Assembly: GCA_964362365.1 (NCBI GenBank)
Contig: CAYIEF010000001.1
Span: forward strand, 1-64,000
Direction of reading: 5' to 3'
DNA from: JACPIL01 sp964362365
GTDB lineage: Archaea; Nanobdellota; Nanobdellia; Woesearchaeales; GW2011-AR9
DNA length: 64,000 bases
Shown here: one piece after another, positions 34,768 through 43,307 of the stretch
Numbering within the stretch: the stretch's first letter is position 1
Layout: each line of letters begins with the position of its first letter
Translations under genes and position numbers: made by a program
The notes under the pieces: model-generated
Seen by the model: only the letters and a program-made list of their open reading frames with translations
Told to the model about the DNA's origin: nothing
Databases searched by the model: none

Positions 34768-34919
34768 TGCGGGGAAGGAGATTTGAACTCCCGAATCCAC
34801 TAAGGAACAGGATACCTTCCTTTTTCAGCAGATTTAGTCTTCATGCTGGTCTTAAGTTTCGCCGAGCTTACGCTCACCTGCGCATTTGGCCAGGCTTTGC
34901 TATCCCCGCATAGGCAAAA
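34768..34919 (-). tRNA. tRNA-Leu (UAA) with two introns
   Basis: Minus strand. Acceptor GCGGGGA/TCCCCGC with A73, D arm with GCCTGGCCAAA, variable arm TTCCTTAGTGGATTC and T arm GGGAG-TTCAAAT-CTCCT are all present. The anticodon arm is broken twice. Removing 34858-34876 (19 nt, between positions 30 and 31) and 34814-34850 (37 nt, canonical 37/38 site) yields CAGGA-CTTAAGA-TCCTG, a perfect arm with anticodon TAA. The first intron folds as GAGC-GTAA-GCTC. No other splicing I tried gives a paired stem with U33. Splicing would need the tRNA endonuclease and RtcB. Confidence 0.8.
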
Positions 34920-35016
34920 ACTAAAACAAGCCTTTCATTTATAAAATATTCCGTTTTATTGTTTTCATATATACTATATCAATAATCATTATAAAATAGA
35001 TTTCCTTTCTAGCTTT

Positions 35017-35628
35017 ATGGTAAAAGTCCAGGTATTCGACACTCTGGAGAAAGCAGTAATAAGATTAGATTCTCTTTTTCATAAAAATAAGCTGGTCTGG
35101 GTAGCTATGACCAGTGAGTTTAAAGCTCGAGAAAAAATGTATAGAAAAAGCGCAGCCTATCAAAAGCAACATGGCACGGATCTTACTGCGCCGCTTACCA
35201 TGGAGGAAACATTTGTCTTGGGAGCAAATGTTGGCAAAGGGGAAGAAGTAAGCTCTTTCCCATATTTAATCGCGCAGGGAATCAGCGGATACGGATTTTA
35301 CCTGAATCTGATGGATCTAGATACTGCTGAATTTCACGGCCCTTATGATTCTATCACGTCTTTAGTAGAAGCCACACGCCAGACTAACAATAGGAAGAAT
35401 TATTCACACTTGGGCATAAAAGTATCTCCTATTTATTATACGGTCAGGCAGCCTTTTACGTACTCGGAATCAGAGAAAAATGATCTCAAAAAAGCGATGG
35501 GGTTTTCCAGTTTAACTTCAGAAAGCCAGGAAACTCTTGAAAAATACTTAGATAACTATGTAGAACGCTGCCTCAGTACAGAAGAAATACAAGAATTCGT
35601 GAGGGGGCATACTAAATTCTTAAATTGA
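35017..35628 (+). CDS. Hypothetical 203-aa protein
   Basis: Cytosolic alpha/beta protein without signal peptide. Notable stretches are LGANVGKGEEVSSFPYLIAQ, the aromatic GISGYGFYLNLMDLD, and a C-terminal helical part SESQETLEKYLDNYVERCL. No known motif. It begins about 100 bases from the start of the divergent tRNA-Leu. Function unknown. Confidence 0.5.
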   Translation: MVKVQVFDTLEKAVIRLDSLFHKNKLVWVAMTSEFKAREKMYRKSAAYQKQHGTDLTAPLTMEETFVLGANVGKGEEVSSFPYLIAQGISGYGFYLNLMDLDTAEFHGPYDSITSLVEATRQTNNRKNYSHLGIKVSPIYYTVRQPFTYSESEKNDLKKAMGFSSLTSESQETLEKYLDNYVERCLSTEEIQEFVRGHTKFLN

Positions 35629-35671
35629 TTAGAAGCAATAAATTTATGTATTACTAAATAAAAAAAAGGCT

Positions 35672-35929
35672 ATGTTAGAAAAAGCTAGAACAGAAATTGA
35701 TGAAATTGATGCTAAGATATTAGAGTTACTTGCCGAACGATTAAAGATTTGTACGCAATTAGGCAAGTACAAAAAACAACATGCCTTACCAATTCAAAAC
35801 AAAGAGCGAGAAAAAGAAGTTATCAGAGAACGAACGCAGAAATTTAAGGAGCTTGGTTACGCTGATGAAAAATTTGTGTCTGAACTTTTTGAAATGATAA
35901 TGAAAAAATCGCGGGAAGTGCAGAAATGA
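35672..35929 (+). CDS. aroQ: Chorismate mutase (AroQ type)
   Basis: Converts chorismate to prephenate, the branch point to Phe and Tyr. 85 aa, the usual size for a stand-alone AroQ helical mutase. The first helix RTEIDEIDAKILELLAERL, then GKYKKQ with the active-site lysine, and KEREKEVIRER carry the family pattern. It is the first gene of a three-gene operon; the next start overlaps its stop as ATGA. Confidence 0.88.
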   Translation: MLEKARTEIDEIDAKILELLAERLKICTQLGKYKKQHALPIQNKEREKEVIRERTQKFKELGYADEKFVSELFEMIMKKSREVQK

Positions 35930-36756
35930 GCTACGAACCAACCGACCAGCCAAAAACAATTTCCATTATTGGCGGTAGAGGAAAAATGGGGTCTTTATTT
36001 GCTAGAAGTTTCCGGGAACAAGGATACAGAGTTTTGGTTTCCGATGAAAACAATTCTAATAATATCCCACTGGCGCAGCAGGGAGAGGTAGTGATTGTTT
36101 CGGTGCCAATAGAAAGAACAGTTGAAGTAGTCAAGGAAATAGGCCCCCAGGTAAGAACAGATTCTCTGCTTACTGATTTTACTTCTGTGAAGGCAAAACC
36201 AGTAGCAGCAATGTTAACTTATTCTCGGGCCGAGGTTATCGGCGGTCATCCGCTATTTGGTCCGAGCATAGAAAAATTTCACAACCAAAATATGATCCTT
36301 TGTCCGGCACGAGGTAAAGATTCTCTCTCCTGGTATAGTACGGCATTGGAAAAGCTGGGATTGAAAGTTACATTCATGGACCCCAAAGAACATGACCAAA
36401 CCATGGCTATGGTGCAGTGTTTAACTCACTTCTCCAATATTGTTTTTGCTTCTGCTATTTCCGCAATGGATTACCAGTATGATCAGCAAGATGCCACTAC
36501 TCCAGCCTACCTCCTTCGCCTTTATGCTGCAGCGCGAATGCTCACGCAAGATCCTTCTCTATATGCAGGAATTCTAATTGAAAATCCTTTTGCACGTGAA
36601 GCAATAAATGCCTACAGCAATGCGGTTAAAGAAATAAGCACTTTAGTGCATGAATCAAAAAAAGAGGGATTAGAAAGTTTGCTTAATGCTCTTCAAGAAC
36701 GGTTTAGAGATCATCCCGTCCTGGAGAAAAAAAAGGCGGAGATTATTGATGAGTAA
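35926..36756 (+). CDS. tyrA: Prephenate dehydrogenase
   Basis: Oxidises prephenate to 4-hydroxyphenylpyruvate with NAD(P), towards tyrosine. 276 aa. The Rossmann motif is IIGGRGKMGSLFARSF; GGHPLFGPSI is the conserved substrate loop and EHDQTMAMVQCLTHF the helical dimerisation motif. Overlaps chorismate mutase by 4 bases and prephenate dehydratase by 8. Confidence 0.9.
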   Translation: MSYEPTDQPKTISIIGGRGKMGSLFARSFREQGYRVLVSDENNSNNIPLAQQGEVVIVSVPIERTVEVVKEIGPQVRTDSLLTDFTSVKAKPVAAMLTYSRAEVIGGHPLFGPSIEKFHNQNMILCPARGKDSLSWYSTALEKLGLKVTFMDPKEHDQTMAMVQCLTHFSNIVFASAISAMDYQYDQQDATTPAYLLRLYAAARMLTQDPSLYAGILIENPFAREAINAYSNAVKEISTLVHESKKEGLESLLNALQERFRDHPVLEKKKAEIIDE

Positions 36757-37552
36757 AATTGCTGTTCTCGGCCCAGAATATAGTTATTCTCATCTAGTGG
36801 GCTTGAAAATATTTTCTGAACAAGAGTTACTTCTTTGCAACAGGATCGAAGATGTGTTTAAGGCTGTTGCTGAGAAGAAAACGGAAAAGGGAATAATTCC
36901 CATCGAAAACATGCTGCAAGGGAGCGTTAGAGAAAGCATTCTTGGCCTGTTGAAATATAAAGTAAAAATCAATGAGGCTTATACGGTTCCGATACGGCAC
37001 TGCCTAGCGGGGCAAAAGCAAAATTACAGTAAAATAGTTTCCCATCAGCAAGCATTAGGGCAATGTTCAGGATTCTTGTCAGGAAAAGAGATCATTGAAG
37101 CATCGAGCACTTCCAAAGCGATGGAAACTGCTGCCCAAAATCAAGCATTTGCAGCTATCGGTTCTAAGGAAGCAGCAGAGCATTATGGATTACGCCTTCT
37201 CCAAGAAAACATTGAAGACAATCATGATAATGTGACTAGATTTTTAGTTATTTCTTTGGAAGAGACAAAAATTGCTGAAAAAAACAGCTCAATGACGTCA
37301 AGTTTATTGCTTACACCTAAAGATGACCGCCCTGGACTGTTATTTTTGCTGCTGGCGCCATTTGCGGCGCAGAACATTAACTTAGTAAAGATTGAGTCAC
37401 TGCCTTCCGGAAGAAAGATGGGAGAATATGTTTTTTATATTGAGATAGAAGGGGATGTTCATGAAGAGCGAGTAAAAGCTGCCCTGGACTTTTTAAGGAA
37501 TAGCATTGAAGTGTATTCGTTAGGTTCGTACGAAGTACGGGATTTTGAATAA
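36749..37552 (+). CDS. pheA: Prephenate dehydratase with ACT domain
   Basis: Converts prephenate to phenylpyruvate, towards phenylalanine. About 267 aa from ATG 36749, where the sequence SKIAVLGPEYSYSH starts like the family; the frame is open upstream inside tyrA, but that part is unrelated. GIIPIENMLQGSV and the VTRFLVIS motif line the active site. The last 80 residues (DRPGLLFLLLAPFAAQNINL) form an ACT domain, the usual Phe feedback sensor. Confidence 0.9.
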   Translation: MSKIAVLGPEYSYSHLVGLKIFSEQELLLCNRIEDVFKAVAEKKTEKGIIPIENMLQGSVRESILGLLKYKVKINEAYTVPIRHCLAGQKQNYSKIVSHQQALGQCSGFLSGKEIIEASSTSKAMETAAQNQAFAAIGSKEAAEHYGLRLLQENIEDNHDNVTRFLVISLEETKIAEKNSSMTSSLLLTPKDDRPGLLFLLLAPFAAQNINLVKIESLPSGRKMGEYVFYIEIEGDVHEERVKAALDFLRNSIEVYSLGSYEVRDFE

Positions 37553-37599
37553 AGTGTATATACGCAACGCTTATATTTAGCTAAGAAACTTTATTTTAA

Positions 37600-38565
37600 A
37601 TGTCTGATCATTCTGAAAAATCAAGCCCTTTTATTACCAGACGAACTTTCTTAACCGCTGTTGGCTGCGCCAGCATCGTAGCCCTTACTTCTTGCACCGC
37701 AGGACAGTTTCAGGTGGTGCATCTTAATAACGCTCCGCGATACGAAAACATTACCTCGGAAGAAGACATACGAACCGTGCCTTTCGCGCATCTCAATGCT
37801 GCTGATCTGCGGGGGAATTCCTTGAATCTCTTTAAAACTATTTCCAGGGAGAAAGCGCACTACCATGCTGCCTGGCTGGCTGACTTTTTTCGCCGAGAAA
37901 AGATTGGCATTCTTAATTTAAACGAACTTGATTATGCTGGAACAACGAAAACCGGAGGATTGGACCAGCCCAAGATAATTGCTGAGCATCTGGGTGCCCC
38001 CTACAACTATGTTCTTTTTGACCAGTATCTGAAATCACCTAGCTGGATCACGGGAAATGCGGTTGTTTCCCGCTTTCCCATGAAAGCAGTACACCGGCAT
38101 TTATACGGCGACAGCGACTGCAATTTTTTTGACAGCAGGATCGAACATTTCTTCAAAGATTTTGTTCATGTTTCCGTAAGGGTTGGCAAAAGAGAGCTTA
38201 ATGTCATAAATACGCATCTGGATGACAGCGAAGGCGAGTATGAATTTCGAAAAAAAGAAGAGGCGCGAGAACTGGCAGCGTATATTCAAGCCTTTTCACG
38301 ACAAAATCCTCATAGCTACATCGTAGTGGCGGGAGACTTTAATGTTAGTCACAACAGCAAAATAATGAACATGCTGCTTAAAGACGGAATTCTTCATCCA
38401 CCTCAAGAAAATTTTGGGCTTAAAACTCATCAGAACGGCAATCCCACTCACGATTTAGACCATATTCTTGCATCTTCCAATATTGCCATCCATAATTATA
38501 GAACTTTTCAATTTCCCTGGTCGGATCATCTGGGGTTGATGTGCGAGCTGGAATTTTTGGAATAG
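37600..38565 (+). CDS. Tat-exported endonuclease/exonuclease/phosphatase-family protein
   Basis: 321 aa. The N-terminus TRRTFLTAVGCASIVALTSC has twin arginines, a hydrophobic run and a lipobox, so export by the Tat system and lipid attachment are likely. The EEP-fold motifs are complete: NLNELDY (metal-binding Glu), VINTHLDDS, VVAGDFNVSHNS, DLDHILAS and WSDHLGLM (catalytic His). Could be a secreted DNase, phosphodiesterase or sphingomyelinase-like enzyme; the substrate is not predictable. Starts at ATG 37600. Confidence 0.8.
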   Translation: MSDHSEKSSPFITRRTFLTAVGCASIVALTSCTAGQFQVVHLNNAPRYENITSEEDIRTVPFAHLNAADLRGNSLNLFKTISREKAHYHAAWLADFFRREKIGILNLNELDYAGTTKTGGLDQPKIIAEHLGAPYNYVLFDQYLKSPSWITGNAVVSRFPMKAVHRHLYGDSDCNFFDSRIEHFFKDFVHVSVRVGKRELNVINTHLDDSEGEYEFRKKEEARELAAYIQAFSRQNPHSYIVVAGDFNVSHNSKIMNMLLKDGILHPPQENFGLKTHQNGNPTHDLDHILASSNIAIHNYRTFQFPWSDHLGLMCELEFLE

Positions 38566-38602
38566 AGATGTAATTTTTATCATAACACCTGAAAAGGTAA
38601 AA

Positions 38603-39489
38603 TCATACGCTAGATATTTTTGCCTGTTTGTTTTTATCCTCCATTTGTTTCTTTCTCTTCCTCTCCGGTTCAGCAAGATAATTTTCACTTGTTACTATTG
38701 GGCGACCCAACTCTTTTTCAGTTTCCTTTCTAGCGTTACCTGCCACCCTTCCGCCTCTTTTGGCAGCATCTTCAACTTGTGGATATCCCTGCGCATCTTC
38801 TTTTCTGGTGATTTAGGTAGAAACCCTTTCACCTAGCATAGTAAAAATAAGCTCTAAATCGTTCATATGATCTCGTAAGTTCTCTTGTTTCAGTCCTTTG
38901 AATTGCTTATACTCACTTGGAGTCATACCAAACGTTGCTCTGGAAATTTCCGCAGTCAAAATAGCGTATTCCTTTTCAGTCTTTACCCCTCTTTTGTCCC
39001 ATTCGTCAGTCAGTTCGTCTCTTATGGCAATACCCCTAACTCTCTTCTCAATCCAATCATCAGAATAACCTTTGGCTTTGTAGATTTCTTTCATACGCTT
39101 TTGGCAAGTTCAGGGTTTTCTATTTCCTGCACTCTATCATAGCCTACTTGAGCCAGCCATAATTTAAGCGGTTCTGCTTTTTTGGACGGTATTGATTGAA
39201 TTATCCTGAAAAGAGACTTAGTATTGGCACAATCGGTCTCATAGAGTTTACCATCTGCTGCAGGTAATTTCAGTCGGTGACAATTTGTCACCACCTCGCT
39301 TCCTTCTTCCCTAAGCCTTTGGCTGAGCTTGTTCCAATATTTTCTAGCTATCTGAAAATCTTCCTGCCCGGTTAAAAATGCAATTATATCAATAACAGAA
39401 TAATACCATTCATTGTTATACCATAGTCTTCTAAACTGTTTTCCTTGGAATACAATAAGAGAAGTATGCCCCATTATTTCATCTGCCAT
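38603..39489 (-). pseudogene. Decayed BRO-family (antirepressor-like) gene
   Basis: The N-terminal half (39091-39489) is a BRO-N domain: LIVFQGKQFRRLWYNNEWYY, then SVIDIIAFLTG, and ending LWLAQVGYDRVQEIENPELAK. One base is missing in an A-run near 39098, since adding it restores ELAKKRMKEIYKAKGYSDDW. The next part (38813-39094) continues to MLGERVST, followed by an in-frame TAA. After it the same frame is open as ITRKEDAQGYPQVEDAAKRG to 38603. So one frameshift and one stop interrupt a gene of about 296 codons. BRO proteins are phage- and plasmid-associated DNA-binding proteins. Its start overlaps the end of the HRDC gene by 11 bases. Confidence 0.75.
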
Positions 39490-39931
39490 TTTCAGCACCT
39501 ATGCTTGAGCTTCTAATAACTTTTAAGAAATAAACACCATATTTATCAAAATTTCTTTCTCCAATACCATCAATTTCAATCATTTCTTCTTTCGTCATCG
39601 GCTTAGATTTAGCTAATCTCTTTAAGACAGAATCATGAGCTACTACATACGGAGGAAGATTCTCAGCTCGCGCAAGATCCATCCTCATACTACGCAGTTT
39701 TTCAAACAACCTATTTTCTTCTAAATTTAATTCAATAAGTGGGGATGAAACCACGGGCTTAAAATCTCCTTTATTCATCTTATCCATCTTGGCATGAAGA
39801 AATGTAACTGTTGAATCTATAATTTTATCTAATTCTTCAACACTATCAGCACCAACTTTTACAGAGCCAACATACCAAGACCCTTTTGCAGTCTGCTTAA
39901 ATTCTACGTCAAAATTTTTTCCCTCTTCCAT
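39479..39931 (-). CDS. Stand-alone HRDC-domain protein
   Basis: 150 aa. The C-terminal 80 residues (LFEKLRSMRMDLARAENLPP, ending GIGERNFDKYG) form an HRDC domain, a helical nucleic-acid-binding module normally found at the end of RecQ helicases and RNase D. The N-terminal 60 residues form a small alpha/beta part (KGSWYVGSVKVGADSVEEL) of unknown type. No helicase or nuclease domain is attached. Upstream of, and overlapping, the decayed BRO gene. Confidence 0.7.
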   Translation of the reverse strand: MEEGKNFDVEFKQTAKGSWYVGSVKVGADSVEELDKIIDSTVTFLHAKMDKMNKGDFKPVVSSPLIELNLEENRLFEKLRSMRMDLARAENLPPYVVAHDSVLKRLAKSKPMTKEEMIEIDGIGERNFDKYGVYFLKVIRSSSIGAENGR

Positions 39932-40160
39932 TTTAAGCTAGGAAACCTCAAACTTTATAACTTTTGCCCACCAATCTAAATTTTAGCCTGCTTTGCAGTA
40001 ATCCTATTTTTCAAAGTTTTCAGAAACTACAGCGCAGTGCGATTTTCGGCGGTAAAAATACTCTTCGTCGCTTCGCTCCTTGTCCTCCCACTCTGCTCAG
40101 AAATTTTATTAATGATAATTCTAGTCCTCGCTCGTAGGTCGGAGAAACTAACAGGAATTA

Positions 40161-40270
40161 TTTCAGCTCAGAAATGAAATCGTTGCATGAAAAACAAGGT
40201 TTTTCAGCACTGAAAATAAATCGTGGTTTGTTTTCATGTGTTTCATTTCTTGAGTAAGCGAAGCGAACGA
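40161..40270. repeat. Hairpin repeats, copies B and C, in a 489-base intergenic region
   Basis: Between the HRDC gene and the complex-I-like operon no gene is seen. Copy C (40161-40193) opens TTTCAGCTCAGAAATGAAAT and copy B (40202-40238) has the 9-bp hairpin 40212-40220 with 40227-40235. An outer stem AGAAATGAAA/TTTCATTTCT encloses both. The 9-mer GCGAAGCGA follows at 40258-40266 and its complement lies at 40068-40076. The start of the region (39932-40160) shows no structure I can name. Confidence 0.45.
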
Positions 40271-40420
40271 TGGGATAGGCAACTTCAGGATTTCCGTGTT
40301 TATTATCTACGTTTTACAGTAAACTAACTGTAAACTATAATTTAAAAAATATGTTTTAGCAGATACTTATCCTTTTAAAGAGTAAATGAAAGTGGGTGTT
40401 GCTTCCAAGAGGAATAACCC

Positions 40421-42361
40421 ATGTTGATCCAACATTTATACCTTAGCGCCTTGATGTTACTGCTTGCCGGGTCAATTCTTCCTTTTGTTTATGGCAAAAG
40501 AGTAGTGCGGTGGTTATCCCAGAGTCTTATGCTGCTGGGGAATACCATATTAGTTTTCTCTTCTTTGACCATTCTCCTCACCACGCAAACGCTGTCCTGG
40601 AATGTACACAGATGGATACCGTTTTTCTCCTTCACCATAGATAAACTTGCGGCCTTTTTCATCCTTCTTACGGCAGTAGTGTCCTTATGCATAGGTATCT
40701 ATTCTTTTTCCTACACCGAATACCTTCATGGCCGAAAAGAAGTCTTTATTTTTCTCACGGGTTTGTTTACTCTCTCACTGGTGCTGGTAGTCTCTTCTTC
40801 TTCATTGCTGGCCTTTCTTTTTTTCTGGGAAATGATGTCCCTCACTTCATTTTTTCTGGTGATGACCGAATACGAAAAAAAAGAAACGCAAAAAGCGGGG
40901 ATTTTTTATTTCGTTATGACCCAGTTTGGCACGCTATTTATAATGTTAGCCTTCTTCTTGATCTATCAGCATACCGGTTCCCTGAATATCGAGCAATTGC
41001 ATAAACTTCCTTCTGGTCTTGCCAATATTATATTTGTTTCATTATTCATCGGCTTTGGCACAAAGGCGGGGGTTATTCCTTTTCACAAATGGCTGCCTTA
41101 TGCACATCCCGCCAGCCCTTCACCAACGTCGGCGCTGATGTCCGGCGTTATGATAAAAATTGCCATCTATGGACTGGTGAGGTTCATGCTTCTCTTTCCC
41201 GAGCAAAAATTATGGTGGGGAGTGTTTATTTTAATTTTGGGAACAATCTCGGCTTTCCTGGGAGTTATCTATGCGTTGAAAGAACATGACTTAAAACAGT
41301 TGCTGGCATACCACAGCATAGAAAATATCGGCATAATCCTTATGGCCATTGGTTTGCATGTAATCTTCCAGTTTTTTGCTCTGGAGCAATGGGCGGTGGT
41401 TGCTTTTGGCGCGGCGCTTTTTCATACTCTGAATCATGCCCTGTTTAAGAGCCTGCTATTCCTAAGCGCCGGATCAGTAGTTCAGGCCACGCATACCAGG
41501 AACATCGAGGAAATGGGAGGACTAATAAAAAAGATGCCCTACACGGCATTCTTGTTTTTGATCGGCGCCGTATCTATTTCAGCACTGCCCCCATTCAATG
41601 GTTTTGCCAGCGAACTAATGGTTTTTGAAGTATTATTTCGGTCCAATTTAATTCCTCTTCCCTCCATCAAAGTATTGTTATTTTTATCTTTATCTTTGTT
41701 TGCCATGACCAGTGCGCTGGCGGCAGCATGCTTCGTAAAAGCGTTTGGTGCGGTTTTCCTTGCTCTTCCAAGATCAAAAGAAGCAGCGGAAGCAAAAGAG
41801 GCGCCAACCCCCATGCTTTTGGGCCCAGCAGTTTTAGCTCTTTTATGTATGGGTTTAGGAGTTTTCTCTTTCCAGATATTTTCCGTTATCGGAAAAAACA
41901 TTGGCTATGAGTTTCCTCTTCCAAATTTATGGTACGTTTTCCTGGCATTGGCAATTTTCACCGTTCTGGTCATCATCATGGTGCGTTTATTCGCTTCCAG
42001 GAAAAGCAGGGTAAGTGAAACCTGGGGTTGTGGAATTCTTTCGCAGAACTCCAGAATGGAATATACTGCTTCCGGGTTCTCTGAGCCGATAGTCACTATT
42101 TTTAGTTCCATTTATCGCACTAAAAAAAGAGCTCAAAAATCTTTCTATGACCAAAACCAAGTGGTGTTTAAGGAAGGACATGCTGAGATTACACTGGTAA
42201 AATTTTTTGAAGAATACTTATACCTGCCCCTAGTCAGAATTGTACAACGCATCTCCGCATATCTCTATACGCTGCAGAATAAAGTAGAATTAGACTCGTA
42301 CATCCTCTATAGTTTCATTACCATCATTATCTTGATGCTGATTGCCGGCGGAGTAATATGA
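40421..42361 (+). CDS. hyfB: Hydrogenase-4-type membrane subunit B (NuoL/MrpA family)
   Basis: 646 aa antiporter-like subunit, about 14-16 membrane helices. The core of the family is intact: LLAFLFFWEMMSLTSFFLVM (with the key Glu), GFGTKAGVIPFHKWLPYAHP, PSPTSALMSGVMIK and the LLAYHSIENIGII segment with the conserved lysine-bearing helices around it. In complex I and energy-converting hydrogenases this subunit moves H+ or Na+. AAGAGG stands about 9 bases before ATG 40421. First gene of the six-gene operon. Confidence 0.9.
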   Translation: MLIQHLYLSALMLLLAGSILPFVYGKRVVRWLSQSLMLLGNTILVFSSLTILLTTQTLSWNVHRWIPFFSFTIDKLAAFFILLTAVVSLCIGIYSFSYTEYLHGRKEVFIFLTGLFTLSLVLVVSSSSLLAFLFFWEMMSLTSFFLVMTEYEKKETQKAGIFYFVMTQFGTLFIMLAFFLIYQHTGSLNIEQLHKLPSGLANIIFVSLFIGFGTKAGVIPFHKWLPYAHPASPSPTSALMSGVMIKIAIYGLVRFMLLFPEQKLWWGVFILILGTISAFLGVIYALKEHDLKQLLAYHSIENIGIILMAIGLHVIFQFFALEQWAVVAFGAALFHTLNHALFKSLLFLSAGSVVQATHTRNIEEMGGLIKKMPYTAFLFLIGAVSISALPPFNGFASELMVFEVLFRSNLIPLPSIKVLLFLSLSLFAMTSALAAACFVKAFGAVFLALPRSKEAAEAKEAPTPMLLGPAVLALLCMGLGVFSFQIFSVIGKNIGYEFPLPNLWYVFLALAIFTVLVIIMVRLFASRKSRVSETWGCGILSQNSRMEYTASGFSEPIVTIFSSIYRTKKRAQKSFYDQNQVVFKEGHAEITLVKFFEEYLYLPLVRIVQRISAYLYTLQNKVELDSYILYSFITIIILMLIAGGVI

Positions 42362-42365
42362 AATT

Positions 42366-43307
42366 ATGAAATCCATTTTACTTTATGCCGTCGTAAATGT
42401 ATTGGTAATCTTGTTATTGGCACCTTTATATTTATCGTTAATTAAAAAAGTTAAAGCTAAAACTCAGAGAAGAAAAGGTCCACTTTTACTGCAATCTTAC
42501 TACAATCTATTTAAATTATTCAAGAAGGAAGCAGTATATTCTCAGAATTCTTCGTGGATTATGCGCGTTTCACCCTATCTCAATATCGTTTGCCTGCTGG
42601 TAGCAGCATTGTTTGTCCCGATATTATTCATCCCCGCAACAGGAAGCTGGCTGGGCAATATTATTTTGTTTTTATATCTTCTGGCTCTGGCCAAGTTTTT
42701 TATGGCCTTAGGGGGCCTGGATGCAGGAAGCACCTTCGGGGGGATGGGGAGCTCCCGAGAAATGACCCTCTCGTCTCTGGTTGAACCCGTCGCCATACTT
42801 GTTTTTGCCGCGCTCGCTTTTGTATTCCAGAGCACTAACTTTTTTGATATTTTTCGCCAAACTATTCAATCCACGCCGGCAGAGGTAAACCCTTCTCTGG
42901 TATTATTAGGAATTTCATTGTTCATCGTTTTGATTACCGAAACTGCGCGAGTTCCTGTTGATAATCCAGAAACACACTTGGAATTGACCATGGTGCACGA
43001 AGCAATGATCCTGGAACAGTCAGGCAGAAATTTAGCCCTGCTCGAAATATCCGCTTCAATAAAACAGCTTTTGCTCATGGGAATTTTAATTAACGTATTC
43101 CTTCCCTGGGGTTTAAGCCCAAAAGCAGCCGTTTGGGGAATGGCGATTTCCTTGGGATTATTCTTAGTAAAAAGCACTTTCCTGGCAGTATTTATGGGGC
43201 TGTTTGAGTCCTATTTTGCAAAACTGCGCTTGTTCCGTCTGCCGATCTTATATTCTCTGGCATTTTTCCTGACTTTAATTACCATTTTTCTGGAGGTCTT
43301 GCTATGA
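42366..43307 (+). CDS. hyfC: Hydrogenase-4-type membrane subunit C (NuoH family)
   Basis: 313 aa, eight membrane helices. Anchors the peripheral subunits to the membrane arm. RRKGPLLLQSYYNLFKLFKK is the conserved first cytosolic loop, and ETARVPVDNPETHLELTMVH is the acidic loop that in complex I lines the quinone/ion path; its Glu and Asp residues are kept. Four bases after hyfB; overlaps hyfE as ATGA. Confidence 0.92.
   Translation: MKSILLYAVVNVLVILLLAPLYLSLIKKVKAKTQRRKGPLLLQSYYNLFKLFKKEAVYSQNSSWIMRVSPYLNIVCLLVAALFVPILFIPATGSWLGNIILFLYLLALAKFFMALGGLDAGSTFGGMGSSREMTLSSLVEPVAILVFAALAFVFQSTNFFDIFRQTIQSTPAEVNPSLVLLGISLFIVLITETARVPVDNPETHLELTMVHEAMILEQSGRNLALLEISASIKQLLLMGILINVFLPWGLSPKAAVWGMAISLGLFLVKSTFLAVFMGLFESYFAKLRLFRLPILYSLAFFLTLITIFLEVLL

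Noticed and set aside
29471..39489. Explaining all broken genes as sequencing errors
   Set aside because: Homopolymer indels could explain the BRO frameshift, but the in-frame TAA codons in two genes are substitutions and nearby long genes are intact. Read data would be needed to settle it.
40161..40238. CRISPR-like repeats
   Set aside because: Only two or three imperfect copies with irregular spacing and no cas genes.
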